Part shown: positions 54,901 through 63,156 of the stretch, one piece after another
How positions within the stretch are numbered: position 1 is the stretch's first letter
Layout of the letters: each line of letters starts with the position of its first letter
NCBI RefSeq assembly: GCF_023715535.1
Contig: NZ_JAMBOI010000006.1
Span: forward strand, 1 to 64,000
Direction of reading: 5' to 3'
Source of the DNA: Sporosarcina luteola
GTDB taxonomy: Bacteria > Bacillota > Bacilli > Bacillales_A > Planococcaceae
DNA: 64,000 nt
Made by a program: the position numbers and the translations under genes
The notes under the pieces: generated by a model
Databases searched by the model: none
Told to the model about the DNA's origin: nothing
Seen by the model: only the letters and a program-made list of their open reading frames with translations

Positions 54901-56395
54901 TGGTCAAGAGGCAACTATTACAATCGGCGGACAAACGTCATTTGATTTCGCGCTTGAACCATTCTTTACGTATCCTGGCGGTGAAATCGGATACGACGAT
55001 GGAACTGCTGAAAATGCACGGGCGTTTTACGATGCAGGAAATGGTTGGGGCGTCAAAATGTCTCTTCCTGAAGACAATGACTCAGGTATTGTCACAGAAG
55101 GGGTTTTCCGCTTCTGGGATACTGAATGGCCTGTACCGGGCGGAACTGCATTTGCAGTCGAAGTCTGGGATGCAACTGGTGCTGACGGAGCTCCTGGTAA
55201 AAAGATCGCTGGACCGATCGACGCACAGGCGAAACGGAATGGCGAATGGACTGTCGTTGATCTGACAGAGCATAATATCGTCGTGAATGGCGACTTCTAT
55301 ATGGTGTATATCCAGTCGCAAGGAAATCCATATGCACCAGGACTTGCAACGGATGAGGACGGACCGAATGCCGGAAGAAGTTATCAGTTCGTCGGATCTT
55401 GGTCACCTGCGCCTGCAGCCGAAGGTAATTACATGATCCGAGCACGCGTCAGCTTCGAAGTATTTGAACCGATGATCACTTCACCTGAATCTGGCACCGT
55501 TACGAATGATGAAAACATTGTTATTAACGGTACCGCTACACCGACAACGACAATCGCTTTGCATAACAATGGCGAAGAAGTGGATTCAGTTGCCATCGGG
55601 GATGATGGGAAGTTTTCATTCCAAACTGTTCTCGCAGAGGGAGACAATGAATTTACTGCTGTGTCTCTATTAGAGGGACGCACAACAGGCACTTCTAGCC
55701 CCGTGACAGTGATATTGGATACAATGAAACCGGAATTAACTATCACGAACCCGAAAGATGGGGAAACAACGAACCGTGAAACCGTCACGGTGGAAGGTAC
55801 GGTCACGGACGACCATCTTAAATCGGTGACTGTGAATGGCCAACAAGCCACTGTTTCCGAAAATGGCACTTACTCCAAACGGATCCTACTGGATGATGGT
55901 GTAAATACCATTACTGTAATCGCTACAGATGCTGCAGGCAACGAAACGATTCAAAGCGTTTCTGTCACCGCAAAATATACGGCACCTGAAATCTCGAATT
56001 TGACACCGAAAGAGGACGTTCATTTAGTAACCGGAAAGTCCGTTAAATTTGAATTCGACAGCGAGCCAGGTTTGAAAGCAACTTACGTCATCCACATGCC
56101 GCTTACGAATGTAGGGGGAAGTGATGTGACAAACGCGACTGAATTGCCGATGAGCGAGACATCTCCTGGCCATTACGTCGGCTACTGGACTGTTCCACTA
56201 GGCGTCACGGCAGATGGAGCACGCATCGAAGTGAAAGTTGTCGATGGGTTCGGAAATGAAAGAAGGAAGCTTGCAGACGGAAAATTGTTCATCAATGTCG
56301 GCCAAGTGAATGGAGTGGACAAGGCTGAAGGAACTGATGAGGTGACGGTTGAAGAAAGTGTTGAAGCAGAAGAAGCGGGTCAACAAGTCGAATAA
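51932..56395 (+). CDS. Large secreted subtilisin-family serine protease (bacillopeptidase F-like)
   Basis: A 1487-residue exoprotease: signal peptide cut near ALA-AS (about 32), an I9-like propeptide (to about 180), and an S8 domain (about 195-500) with Asp in VASIDTGAQ, His in DDHGHGTHVTGT and Ser in GWNGTSMAGPAVSG. Beyond it lie an immune-inhibitor-A-like jelly-roll module (FENFEQSPVGWTSFG..., about 630-800), a Pro/Lys-rich linker, two carboxypeptidase-regulatory-like beta modules, an adhesive beta module and two or three Ig-like repeats. The acidic C-tail has no LPXTG. TTG start 7 nt after GGAGG. Confidence 0.9.
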   Translation: MRKRRRMRYFSIAATILMVFSLMTPALAASTGMNKQLHHSLRDSNEIAKEKVSNRLLDSFKDESMVTFLIKFKDQADTEQVAATAKKQASQANLSGKQSVMLTRSAVVSELRLTSLESQQNVMQFLEQQVKAGKAKDITSYYIVNGMAVTATKEIAQAVGTFAEVEKVLPNETRQLQTTVVENSEAPKSQLANVEWNVERVNALQAWDMGIDGSGTVVASIDTGAQWDHPALKQKYRGYNPGTGEVNHDYNWFDATAGRTTPYDDHGHGTHVTGTMVGSEPNGNNQIGVAPGAKWIAVKAFTASGGTDRDLLAAAQWILAPTDANGNARVDLAPDVVNNSWGGGAGLDEWYRDVVRNWRAAEIFPEFSAGNTTLTNPGGPGSVAAPANYPESFATGATDINNKVASFSLRGPSPYNQIKPDISAPGVNIRSSVPGSGYEGGWNGTSMAGPAVSGVAALLRQVNATISVEEMEQVLLATATPLTDNVYPTTPNHGYGHGLVDAYAAVSSIASGLGKLEGQVTKQGDDNEPPTFEHSAPSETYAGMDLDLRINVTDNISISSVTLQYVNADGQWSSMKAERKSGDYLSGEFGVTISGDVISGNAFTYKWVITDFGNNEVSSEEFTVLVKPGITVGYFENFEQSPVGWTSFGNKNSWEWGKPTSGPGNAASGEKVYATNLAGMYESSMNATLVMPPVDLPEGASYLQFKQWHNFEQSSSGRAWDYGHVFISTDMENWTQLLMIQGASNAWIDAEVDLSAYSGQRVYIGFNAFSDGSVVREGWYIDDVALSAQSQTGTISLTPKNNLFENNSPQALKPGKGKNPDLIIEKGKEALETPVDPKTIKPVMPKEEPAPPVEDDKAAPVLLPLGAQVNILETDRSVYTNPADGSYTMTHGAGTFTAKAEAYGYQSKAQTVTINADETAIANFTLEEMPQATISGTVTDQSTGEPIAGATLLLVEDANISPVQTDAAGHFTITAYEGDYTLKVVARGYHGQEATITIGGQTSFDFALEPFFTYPGGEIGYDDGTAENARAFYDAGNGWGVKMSLPEDNDSGIVTEGVFRFWDTEWPVPGGTAFAVEVWDATGADGAPGKKIAGPIDAQAKRNGEWTVVDLTEHNIVVNGDFYMVYIQSQGNPYAPGLATDEDGPNAGRSYQFVGSWSPAPAAEGNYMIRARVSFEVFEPMITSPESGTVTNDENIVINGTATPTTTIALHNNGEEVDSVAIGDDGKFSFQTVLAEGDNEFTAVSLLEGRTTGTSSPVTVILDTMKPELTITNPKDGETTNRETVTVEGTVTDDHLKSVTVNGQQATVSENGTYSKRILLDDGVNTITVIATDAAGNETIQSVSVTAKYTAPEISNLTPKEDVHLVTGKSVKFEFDSEPGLKATYVIHMPLTNVGGSDVTNATELPMSETSPGHYVGYWTVPLGVTADGARIEVKVVDGFGNERRKLADGKLFINVGQVNGVDKAEGTDEVTVEESVEAEEAGQQVE

Positions 56396-56398
56396 GTA

Positions 56399-56455
56399 AA
56401 ACGGGCTGCAGCCTCGACGGATTTGTTCCCGTTGATGGCTGCAGCCTAATTATTA
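56399..56455 (+). terminator. Terminator after the subtilase gene
   Basis: GGGCTGCAGCC repeats as GGCTGCAGCC 25 bases later; each arm is itself palindromic, so two alternative foldings exist. The tail TAATTATTAT is only weakly T-rich. Confidence 0.55.
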
Positions 56456-56497
56456 TATTCCAAAAAGGGAGACATCAAGTGATGTTCTCCCCCTCAT

Positions 56498-57283
56498 TTA
56501 ACTCATAGCATCCTTCCCTCTGTCGCTCCCGGATTTATTGCTAGGAGCAAACCAACCGATCAGTGCAATCGCTACTAATACTCCATAAAAAATCACGGTC
56601 CAAACAGTACTGTGAGGGAAATCGCGGTCTAAGACACCGATATCCTCATGGGCAAGGGTAATGATAGCTAATTTGACACCAACCCAAGCTACAATTGCAT
56701 AGGCTGTCGTTTCTAATGCCGGGCGTTTGTCCAGAAGCTTCACAAACCACGTTGCTGCAAACTTGATAAGGACAAGGCCAGCAACACCGCCAATAACAAC
56801 GACGATAAATTGCCCTCCATCCATGCCGCCAATATCGCCAAGTGGGGAATCTGGAAGTCCGAGGGCAAGTGCAACTGCAGCCAATATCGAATCGATGGCA
56901 AATGCGAGATCGGCTAATGCAATTTTCCCTACCGTTGGCCAAAAACCTTTCCCAGCCGATTCCTTCTCATCGTCCTTGTGAATGTTTTTATCTTCTTTCC
57001 CGAAACGGGCCTTAATGACATGCTTTAATCCTAAATAAAGAAGATAGGCGGCTCCTATTGCTTGTATCTGCCAGACATTCGCAATAAAAGAAATTGCAAA
57101 AAGTGCAGCAAATCTAAAAACGAAGGCCATAATGATTCCGTAATTGATAGCTCTCTTTTTCTCTTCCTCCGGTAAATGTTTCGCAATGACTGCAAGTACG
57201 AGCGCATTGTCAGCCGATAATAACGCTTCCAATCCTATTAGAATTAACAGCGTCCAGGCATACTCCAACCAGATTGACTCCAT
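56498..57283 (-). CDS. TerC family integral membrane protein
   Basis: A 261-residue protein with seven to eight helices. The family's acid sites are visible in LEALLSADNALVLAVIAKHL near the N-terminus and ALADLAFAIDSILAAVALA in the middle. Related Bacillus proteins (YkoY, YceF) take part in manganese export. No Mn riboswitch is seen upstream, so metal control is unproved. Confidence 0.88.
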   Translation of the reverse strand: MESIWLEYAWTLLILIGLEALLSADNALVLAVIAKHLPEEEKKRAINYGIIMAFVFRFAALFAISFIANVWQIQAIGAAYLLYLGLKHVIKARFGKEDKNIHKDDEKESAGKGFWPTVGKIALADLAFAIDSILAAVALALGLPDSPLGDIGGMDGGQFIVVVIGGVAGLVLIKFAATWFVKLLDKRPALETTAYAIVAWVGVKLAIITLAHEDIGVLDRDFPHSTVWTVIFYGVLVAIALIGWFAPSNKSGSDRGKDAMS

Positions 57284-57373
57284 CTACGACTCCCCAATCT
57301 TTAAGTAAAGATTTCATCTGTAGAATGTCCCATTAAGCAAATAGTATTCTTTTAGCGCTTTAAACAAAAAAAA

Positions 57374-57401
57374 CAGGGGCTAAGGTTTTTCACCTTCGCC
57401 C
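57374..57401 (-). terminator. Terminator of the rsgA-like gene
   Basis: CAGGGGC/GCCCCTG with inner AAGG/CCTT, followed on the minus strand by TTTTTTTTG. Confidence 0.85.
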
Positions 57402-57414
57402 CTGCCACTGCAGT

Positions 57415-58497
57415 TCATTTCTTTTTAGATGGATGCTTCCGCATTCCCTTCGTTATCTTCTTCCATTTGTCCCTTTCGGCCGCTTGTGCTTGGCGGTCCA
57501 TTTTCCGGTCGAGGAATGCGATTTCTTTCTGGAGTTTAACGTAGTTTCCATAACGTTCAGCCGACAACTCTCCAGTTTCGAGTGCATTACGGATTGCGCA
57601 GCCCGGCTCACTTTCATGTCCGCAATCGCCGAATTTGCATGCAGCTGAGAGTTCCTCAATATCCTTGAATCCGGAATCGAGGCTTTCACTTTCATTCCAC
57701 AATTGGAACTCTCGCATTCCCGGCGTGTCAATGAGCACGCCTCCTGTCGGAATTTTGATGAGCTCACGGTGGGTCGTCGTATGTCTTCCTTTTGCGTCAT
57801 CTTCCCGGATGTCTTGCACCGCCATCTTCCCTTCACCGCAAATCGAATTGACGAGCGATGATTTTCCAACGCCGGAAGAACCTAATAATGCTGCCGTTTT
57901 GCCGTTAGTCAACATATCCGTAATCTGATCGATGCCTTCCCCAGTCGTATTGCTCACCGGGAAAACATCCGTGCCGAGTGCGATAGCCCTTGCCATCTCT
58001 AAATAATGATCGGGGTCGTCGCTCACATCCATTTTCGTCAGGACGACAACCGGCGTCGCACCAGAATCATAGGCAGCAACGAGGTACCGTTCCAATCGTC
58101 TTGCATTGAAGTCGTGATTCATCGACATGACGAGGAAAACAATGTCGACATTCACTGCAATAATCTGTTCGGAAATTGTCGATCCCGCAGATTTTCTTGA
58201 GAATAGCGAAGTCCTTGGCAGGATGGCGTGGATGATGCCGCGCTCTTCCCCGGGCATCCTTTCGACGACTACCCAATCCCCGACTGCCGGATAATCCCTT
58301 CGTTCATGGGCCGCATGTTGAAATGCGCCCGAGCAGACGGAGAGCCACTCCCCTTCTGCCGTCATTACCCGGTACATCCGTTTATGTTCAAGCGTTACAC
58401 GTCCTGGAACGCAATTGTCCGCTTTCACTTCTTCTACTATCGTTTTCATATTATCTTGATGGAATTCATTCCAACCGTATTCGTTTAAATTGATCAA
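57415..58497 (-). CDS. rsgA: RsgA-type circularly permuted ribosome-assembly GTPase
   Basis: A 360-residue GTPase with an N-terminal OB-like domain (20-95), then permuted motifs G4 VLTKMD, G1 GSSGVGKSSL, G3 DTPGMREF, and a C-terminal zinc module C-x5-C-x-H-x5-C (CKFGDCGHESEPGC). It is longer than the usual 290-300 residues and is not beside prkC/rpe, so it may be the second, YjeQ-like paralogue rather than the canonical one. A TTG start at 58497 lies 7 nt after GGAGG. Confidence 0.85.
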   Translation of the reverse strand: MINLNEYGWNEFHQDNMKTIVEEVKADNCVPGRVTLEHKRMYRVMTAEGEWLSVCSGAFQHAAHERRDYPAVGDWVVVERMPGEERGIIHAILPRTSLFSRKSAGSTISEQIIAVNVDIVFLVMSMNHDFNARRLERYLVAAYDSGATPVVVLTKMDVSDDPDHYLEMARAIALGTDVFPVSNTTGEGIDQITDMLTNGKTAALLGSSGVGKSSLVNSICGEGKMAVQDIREDDAKGRHTTTHRELIKIPTGGVLIDTPGMREFQLWNESESLDSGFKDIEELSAACKFGDCGHESEPGCAIRNALETGELSAERYGNYVKLQKEIAFLDRKMDRQAQAAERDKWKKITKGMRKHPSKKK

Positions 58498-58527
58498 TGT
58501 TTTTCCTCCTATTATACATATAAAAAA

Positions 58528-58553
58528 GCATGGTTCCGGATCGGACACCATGC
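58528..58553 (-). terminator. Terminator upstream of rsgA
   Basis: A perfect 7-bp stem GCATGGT / ACCATGC, 12-nt loop and TTTTTTATAT on the minus strand. It ends the micro-ORF transcript before rsgA. Confidence 0.8.
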
Positions 58554-58584
58554 TTTCACGCGCATAACAGAAGAAACATGCCTA

Positions 58585-58653
58585 TTAAGAAAGCATGGCA
58601 GGTGAATGTATGGTGCCGATCAATTGTGCAATAGCCTTATTGATTGTAGCCAT
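58585..58653 (-). CDS. 22-residue micro-ORF with its own promoter and terminator
   Basis: On the minus strand, GGGTGATGTTTT-ATG starts a 22-residue frame MATINKAIAQLIGTIHSPAM plus LS, which can form a short amphipathic helix. A strong promoter (58686-58714) lies 33 bp upstream and a hairpin terminator 30 bp after the stop. The three elements together argue for a dedicated short transcript. The peptide may alternatively be incidental to a small RNA. Confidence 0.5.
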   Translation of the reverse strand: MATINKAIAQLIGTIHSPAMLS

Positions 58654-58685
58654 AAAACATCACCCGCTTTCTGAAAGTTGTATTT

Positions 58686-58714
58686 ATCATAACAAATCGA
58701 TCATTTTAGGTCAA
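58686..58714 (-). promoter_or_regulatory. Sigma-A promoter of the micro-ORF
   Basis: On the minus strand, -35 TTGACC (58709-58714) and -10 TATGAT (58686-58691) are 17 bp apart; the -35 lies within the last codons of the VanZ gene. Confidence 0.7.
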
Positions 58715-59306
58715 CTGATTTTTTTTGCGATGCAACTACTTTCCAAATGAGAAAGATAAAATATCCAATAACGACGCCGATCGTATTCAAAATAATGTCG
58801 TCAATATCCGTGCTGCGGCCGATGAAATATTGGGTGCCTTCAATGAAGCAAGTGACACCTAACCCAATAAAGGCGATTTTACCAAACGATTGCATCCTTC
58901 TCCATAACAACGGAATGAAAAATCCAATCGGAGAAAACACGAACAAATTGCCGAGAAGATTCAAGAGCGAAACGCTGCTCCAACCACTCACATACTCATT
59001 GGCTTGAAAGTAATTCATAATTGTCCGGAACGGGATGAGATTGACGCTCGATAGACGGTCAAAGATGTAAACATCAAAAAAGAGCTTTCCCGTACTTCCG
59101 TCCACGCCCATACTCCACTTCGGAATAATCGTTTGGGAGGCGAGGCCGACTAAGTAGAGGATGAATACGGCAAGCAGCAGTTCATGTAATTTATTGACGG
59201 GATGCTTTCTTATTTTAATGATGATGATTCGGGCAATAATGTATATTGGTATTGCTACAATCATATACCCGAGCATATTAATGACATATGTACTAATTAA
59301 CCACAT
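58701..59306 (-). CDS. VanZ-like family membrane protein
   Basis: A 201-residue protein with five helices. The VanZ features are a conserved loop near VNLIPFRTIMNYF, the SPIGFFIPLLWRR helix, and the C-terminal FIEGTQYFIGRSTDIDDIILNTIGVVIGY. The family is linked to teicoplanin resistance by name only; the function is unknown. Confidence 0.88.
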   Translation of the reverse strand: MWLISTYVINMLGYMIVAIPIYIIARIIIIKIRKHPVNKLHELLLAVFILYLVGLASQTIIPKWSMGVDGSTGKLFFDVYIFDRLSSVNLIPFRTIMNYFQANEYVSGWSSVSLLNLLGNLFVFSPIGFFIPLLWRRMQSFGKIAFIGLGVTCFIEGTQYFIGRSTDIDDIILNTIGVVIGYFIFLIWKVVASQKKSVDLK

Positions 59307-59387
59307 AGCTCCTCCTTTTCACTCCGTTTTCTGCTTACAGAGCTTGACGTTTTCACTCTTGGAGTTGTTCCCATGATCCGCGGAAAG

Positions 59388-59510
59388 TTATCGGTCAATT
59401 CTTAGTGGTTATCGGTCATTTCCCTAGTTTTATCGTTCAATCTGGGCGAGTTATCGATCATTTCCCGGAAGTTATCGGTCATTTTCACAACTTTATCGTC
59501 ATTTCATGAC
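59388..59510. repeat. Array B: six 21-bp periodic repeats
   Basis: The core TTATCGGTCATTT begins at 59388, 59409, 59430, 59451, 59472 and 59493, exactly 21 bp apart. Cores vary at one to three positions (the last lacks one base) and the 8-bp remainders vary freely. The array lies between the ykoC end and the VanZ start, both on the minus strand. Confidence 0.85.
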
Positions 59511-59523
59511 CTTCGACCCACAA

Positions 59524-59561
59524 GAAAAAGCTTCGACGGGCGTCTGCCTTCGAAGCTTTTC
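59524..59561 (-). terminator. Terminator of the ykoFEDC operon
   Basis: AAAAGCTTCGA / TCGAAGCTTTT with a 12-nt GC-containing loop, followed on the minus strand by TTTCTTGTGG. Confidence 0.8.
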
Positions 59562-59594
59562 GTAGTAACCACACTTTAAGTGGACCCCGAGAAC

Positions 59595-60350
59595 TTAATT
59601 GATATATAAAACACTGGTACAGCTTATGATGAGCAGCAGCATGAAGAGGCCAACCAAATATCCATCCAATCTGCCGACACGAATGACTTTGTAAAAGCTG
59701 GTCCTTTTCTCACCTGTGAATCCCCTTGCCTCCATTGCAAATGCGGCCCTTTCCGCTTTACGGACAGCCCCCGCTAGCATCGGTAGAAGGATTTTCCGCA
59801 TATGCAACAGTCGGTGGATCGCATTTTTTTCTTGGATCGCTCCACGGAGACGATGGGCTTGTTGGATTTGCACAAATTCATCCTTCAGGACAGGCAGGAA
59901 CTGATACCCGACTAAAATGCTGTAGGCGATTTTCGGCGACAGCTTCATTTGCTGCATGAGACTTAGTATGAATGAGACGGGATTTGTCGTCAATGCGAAT
60001 AGCAATGACAAGCCCGAGAATGCCAAGACACGAAAACTTAATGACAATGCGTGATTCATCTGGACTTCCGTGATGTTAATCGACCAAATTGATAGAACGA
60101 CAGGTCCTGACTTGTCTTCCGCAAAGACGAGCGTTGTCCAAAAATAACCGAACGCCATTATCACAAAGGGAATCATGAACAGGATCCATACCTTCCAATC
60201 AATCCGGCTGAACAACAGCTGGATGAGCAGCACGCCGATCCACATGAGCAACGGCGTCCATGGATTGAAGAAGAATGCCATCGTCAACATGCAAATCGTG
60301 ACGACAATGAACTTTGCAGCAGGATTCATATTATGCAAAGCAGACTTCAT
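59595..60350 (-). CDS. ykoC: ECF transporter transmembrane (T) component YkoC
   Basis: A 251-residue T component with five to six helices and the coupling motifs near AERAAFAMEARGF (Ala-Arg-Gly) that contact the ATPases. It is the last gene of ykoF-E-D-C. The start at 60350 after GGGGTGG overlaps the end of ykoD by 20 bp; the longer frame is rejected. Confidence 0.88.
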   Translation of the reverse strand: MKSALHNMNPAAKFIVVTICMLTMAFFFNPWTPLLMWIGVLLIQLLFSRIDWKVWILFMIPFVIMAFGYFWTTLVFAEDKSGPVVLSIWSINITEVQMNHALSLSFRVLAFSGLSLLFALTTNPVSFILSLMQQMKLSPKIAYSILVGYQFLPVLKDEFVQIQQAHRLRGAIQEKNAIHRLLHMRKILLPMLAGAVRKAERAAFAMEARGFTGEKRTSFYKVIRVGRLDGYLVGLFMLLLIISCTSVLYIN

Positions 60351-61710
60351 GTTCCATCCACCCCTTTGGCTGAAGCAGATGATGCTCCGCCAGCAGCTTT
60401 TCATCACGCCATACTTGAGCAGCATCAAACTTCCCTGTCAAAGATCCACCCTTCATTAATAAAACCGAATCCGCTACATGAAACGCAAACTCCATATCAT
60501 GGGTGACAATCAGAAAGGTCGTCCCTTCCCTTGCCCGCTCGTCAATCAACCCGAACAGCTCCACCATGGAAGCGGCGTCTTGCCCCGATGTCGGTTCATC
60601 CATCAAAATGATTTCCCTGCCGTCGCACAGCATCGAAGCAATCGCCACTCGCCTCTTCTGCCCATGGCTTACGGCAAACGGATGGGCATCTGCAACCGCC
60701 GCCAAGTGCAAACGAGATAGCAATTCATCTGCATCCGTTCCTCCGCCGAAAGCAATCTCATCCCGTACCGTTTTCGTAACGAATAAAAATTCCGGTGATT
60801 GAGGGACATAGCCTAAATGTTTTGGACGCACAGTTCCATGCGCAGGAATCAATTTGCATAATGCTTTCAGCAACGTCGATTTGCCACTTCCATTCGGTCC
60901 GGCCAGAATTGCAACTTCGCCCCGGTTCAATGAGAATGAAACGTCGTTTAGAAATGACTCCGTGCCGACGTTTGCCACTTCCAATGACTGACCTTCCTGT
61001 TTGCTGCTGATCCTTTTGCTCATTGGATTCACGTCATTTATTTGCTCCAACTGAATTTCACGATCGAAAAAACCTCCCCATAAATCGAGCCGATGCTCAA
61101 TCGCCAAGATTGTCAGAGACCGTTCCTGTTGAAGCTCATCCAGCCAACTAATGAACTGCTTTGCGGTATACGGATCCAAATGGGAGATCGGTTCATCGAG
61201 CAGCAAAATTTTCGGTTCCATGATCAATGCACAGACGACCGCAATCCGCTGCTTTTGCCCTCCGGATAGCTGTTGGATGATGGAATGACGGAACTTGGTC
61301 AATCCTGTCAAATCCAATACGTCCTGAATCCGTCCATCCATTTCCTCCCGCTCCACATTCAAGTTTTCAAGCGTGAAGGCAAGCTCCTCCTCAACCGTCA
61401 TCATGCAGAACTGTGCATCCGGATCTTGGAAAACGGTTGCAATGCGGTGATTCACTTCTCCCGGTGAATAAGACTGACTTTCTTTAGTAAATAACGTAAC
61501 CGAGCCCTTCACGATGCCATCGCAGTTTTCAGGATACAGACGGTTGCACAAATAGAGCAACGTCGTTTTGCCACTTCCGCTAGGCCCCGTAATGACGACT
61601 CTTTCCCCGCTTTCCACGGAGAATGAAAGATCTTCAAAAATCCATTCCTCCTCGTCGGGATAACGGAAACTTACATTATCGAACCGGATCACTTCATGCA
61701 CGTGCCTCAC
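60331..61710 (-). CDS. ykoD: ECF transporter double ATPase YkoD
   Basis: A 459-residue protein with two fused ABC ATPase domains. Domain 1 (about 1-220): Walker A GPSGSGKTT, signature LSGGQKQR, Walker B ILLLDEP. Domain 2 (about 245-440): GPNGSGKST, VSHGQKRR, IILMDEPTSG. It energises the vitamin importer. The start is GTG with the ykoE stop overlapping; a GTG 18 bp downstream (61692) is an equally good start. Confidence 0.9.
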   Translation of the reverse strand: MRHVHEVIRFDNVSFRYPDEEEWIFEDLSFSVESGERVVITGPSGSGKTTLLYLCNRLYPENCDGIVKGSVTLFTKESQSYSPGEVNHRIATVFQDPDAQFCMMTVEEELAFTLENLNVEREEMDGRIQDVLDLTGLTKFRHSIIQQLSGGQKQRIAVVCALIMEPKILLLDEPISHLDPYTAKQFISWLDELQQERSLTILAIEHRLDLWGGFFDREIQLEQINDVNPMSKRISSKQEGQSLEVANVGTESFLNDVSFSLNRGEVAILAGPNGSGKSTLLKALCKLIPAHGTVRPKHLGYVPQSPEFLFVTKTVRDEIAFGGGTDADELLSRLHLAAVADAHPFAVSHGQKRRVAIASMLCDGREIILMDEPTSGQDAASMVELFGLIDERAREGTTFLIVTHDMEFAFHVADSVLLMKGGSLTGKFDAAQVWRDEKLLAEHHLLQPKGWMEHEVCFA

Positions 61711-62275
61711 CTTTTTTCGCGCGCGTAATCGGATAGCCTCGGAGTGATCCCGTAGCTAGCAGTCCATCGACGACCGCCTTGCCCCCAATGCCCGCTATGA
61801 CCGCGCCGCTGGCAATCCGGATACCGAGCATGAGCAGCACATATCCTGTGCTGAACACCGTGAATCCGCCTAGGAAATAACCATAAATGAAGCTGAATAC
61901 CGAGGCGCCGACACCCGCCAGCATTAGCACCCATATATCAAATCGCCGATAGCGCGTTGCAGCGAAAGCCGCCTCGGCCCCTAGCCCTTGAATAATACCT
62001 GCGAGAATCAAACGCGGACCGACCGCATTTCCTAATAGCACCTCGATGGCAGCTGCAATCGTTTCCGAAATGACCGCAGCCCCGGGTTTTCGGATAATGT
62101 ACATACAAATGATCGACACGATGAACCAAATGCCAAAAATCCATTCATAAGCGACTGGGCCAATGAACCCGGCCCAAATATTCCCGACGTGCAAAAACAA
62201 CAAATAGACAATCCCGAACACAACAGAAAACAGCGACATGAGGACGACCTCTTTCAACTTCCATGACTTCAACAT
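61694..62275 (-). CDS. ykoE: ECF transporter S component YkoE (thiamine precursor)
   Basis: A 193-residue substrate-binding membrane subunit with about six helices and the GNAVGPRLILAGIIQGLGAEAAFA segment of the YkoE family. It starts at ATG after GGAGG, just behind the ykoF stop. Control by TPP supports uptake of thiamine or hydroxymethylpyrimidine. Confidence 0.92.
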   Translation of the reverse strand: MLKSWKLKEVVLMSLFSVVFGIVYLLFLHVGNIWAGFIGPVAYEWIFGIWFIVSIICMYIIRKPGAAVISETIAAAIEVLLGNAVGPRLILAGIIQGLGAEAAFAATRYRRFDIWVLMLAGVGASVFSFIYGYFLGGFTVFSTGYVLLMLGIRIASGAVIAGIGGKAVVDGLLATGSLRGYPITRAKKGEARA

Positions 62276-62276
62276 A

Positions 62277-62858
62277 TTACAGTCCTCCGTGCGACGGACT
62301 GTTGATGCTCATCGAAACCGTCATGACGAGATGCTTATGCTCTTCCGAACGCGCATTGCTGAAAGCCTCTTCATAAAATGCAAACACATCATGGATATCC
62401 CCATGGATGCCGCTCGCATAATGCATCGATTCATTAAAAACGCCCTGCTCCTTCGCCCGATCCACTTCACGATAAATGATGTCCATATACGACGGATTAT
62501 TCAGCGGATACAGTGCAAATTGAGACGACACATAATGCTTCGTATCATCTGTATTCGCGATCTTCTCGCTCTTTTCCAAATACGCGTCGCCCGCCGAATC
62601 ACCCGGGCATCCTGCAGAAAATGTCCCGGATAGCGCAATATGCTTGCCCGTATTCGCCGCATGCAATGCAATCGCCTTCGCTACGTTAAAGACATGGACC
62701 TGCTTGCCGCGAATGACGGTAGAGACATCATCTGTATGCATCCACACATTGGACGTGTCCGTCTGTTCTAGCGCTCCTTTAATTACACTCACAAAATCAT
62801 CTGCCATCGGATATAACGAAAAACGGAATCCGACGATTGGACTTAATCCACATTCCAT
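62277..62858 (-). CDS. ykoF: Thiamine/HMP-binding protein YkoF
   Basis: A 193-residue cytosolic protein of two related ferredoxin-like halves (GFRFSLYPMADDFV... and ...FALYPLNNPSYMDIIY), the architecture of B. subtilis YkoF, which binds thiamine. The start at 62858 is preferred; the TTG nine bases earlier abuts the G-run. It is the first gene of the operon. Confidence 0.9.
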   Translation of the reverse strand: MECGLSPIVGFRFSLYPMADDFVSVIKGALEQTDTSNVWMHTDDVSTVIRGKQVHVFNVAKAIALHAANTGKHIALSGTFSAGCPGDSAGDAYLEKSEKIANTDDTKHYVSSQFALYPLNNPSYMDIIYREVDRAKEQGVFNESMHYASGIHGDIHDVFAFYEEAFSNARSEEHKHLVMTVSMSINSPSHGGL

Positions 62859-62883
62859 TTCCTTCAACCCCCCGTAAAAATTT

Positions 62884-62915
62884 CATAAAAAAAACTACAT
62901 CCCGGAAGATGTAGT
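62884..62915 (-). terminator. Riboswitch-controlled terminator before ykoF
   Basis: A perfect 8-bp stem ACTACATC / GATGTAGT followed on the minus strand by eight T residues. Confidence 0.85.
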
Positions 62916-62943
62916 ACTTCTCCAATATGAAACAATCGGAAAG

Positions 62944-63037
62944 CCACTACACTTCCCCACGCAGGTATTATCCTGATCGGGTCGTAAGGGATCGGAGCTC
63001 ATGCTCTCATCTCAGCCAATAGTGGGCACCCCTAGTG
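62944..63037 (-). promoter_or_regulatory. TPP riboswitch controlling ykoFEDC
   Basis: Minus-strand hallmarks: AGGGGTGCC, GGCTGAGATGAGAGC, CCCTTACGACCCGATCAGG, ATACCTGCGTGGGGAAGTG and the closing AGTGGC. The P1 helix CACT/AGTG encloses the aptamer. Confidence 0.95.
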
Positions 63038-63073
63038 CAGAATCGGTATGTAGTTGGTTTTTATGTTGCCTTT

Positions 63074-63102
63074 AGTATAGATGAAGAATTTTTACTTGTA
63101 AA
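63074..63102 (-). promoter_or_regulatory. Sigma-A promoter of the ykoFEDC operon
   Basis: On the minus strand, TTTACA (63097-63102) and TATACT (63074-63079) are 17 bp apart, about 30 bp before the TPP aptamer. Confidence 0.7.
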
Positions 63103-63156
63103 TGGAATCTGACAAACTCGTACTTTCGTCTATAGTGTAGAATGCCTTTCTTGCAA

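Noticed and set aside
57284..57414. Mn-sensing yybP-ykoY riboswitch before the TerC gene
   Set aside because: The gap is only about 130 bp, mostly the rsgA terminator and a short leader, and lacks the conserved paired loops.
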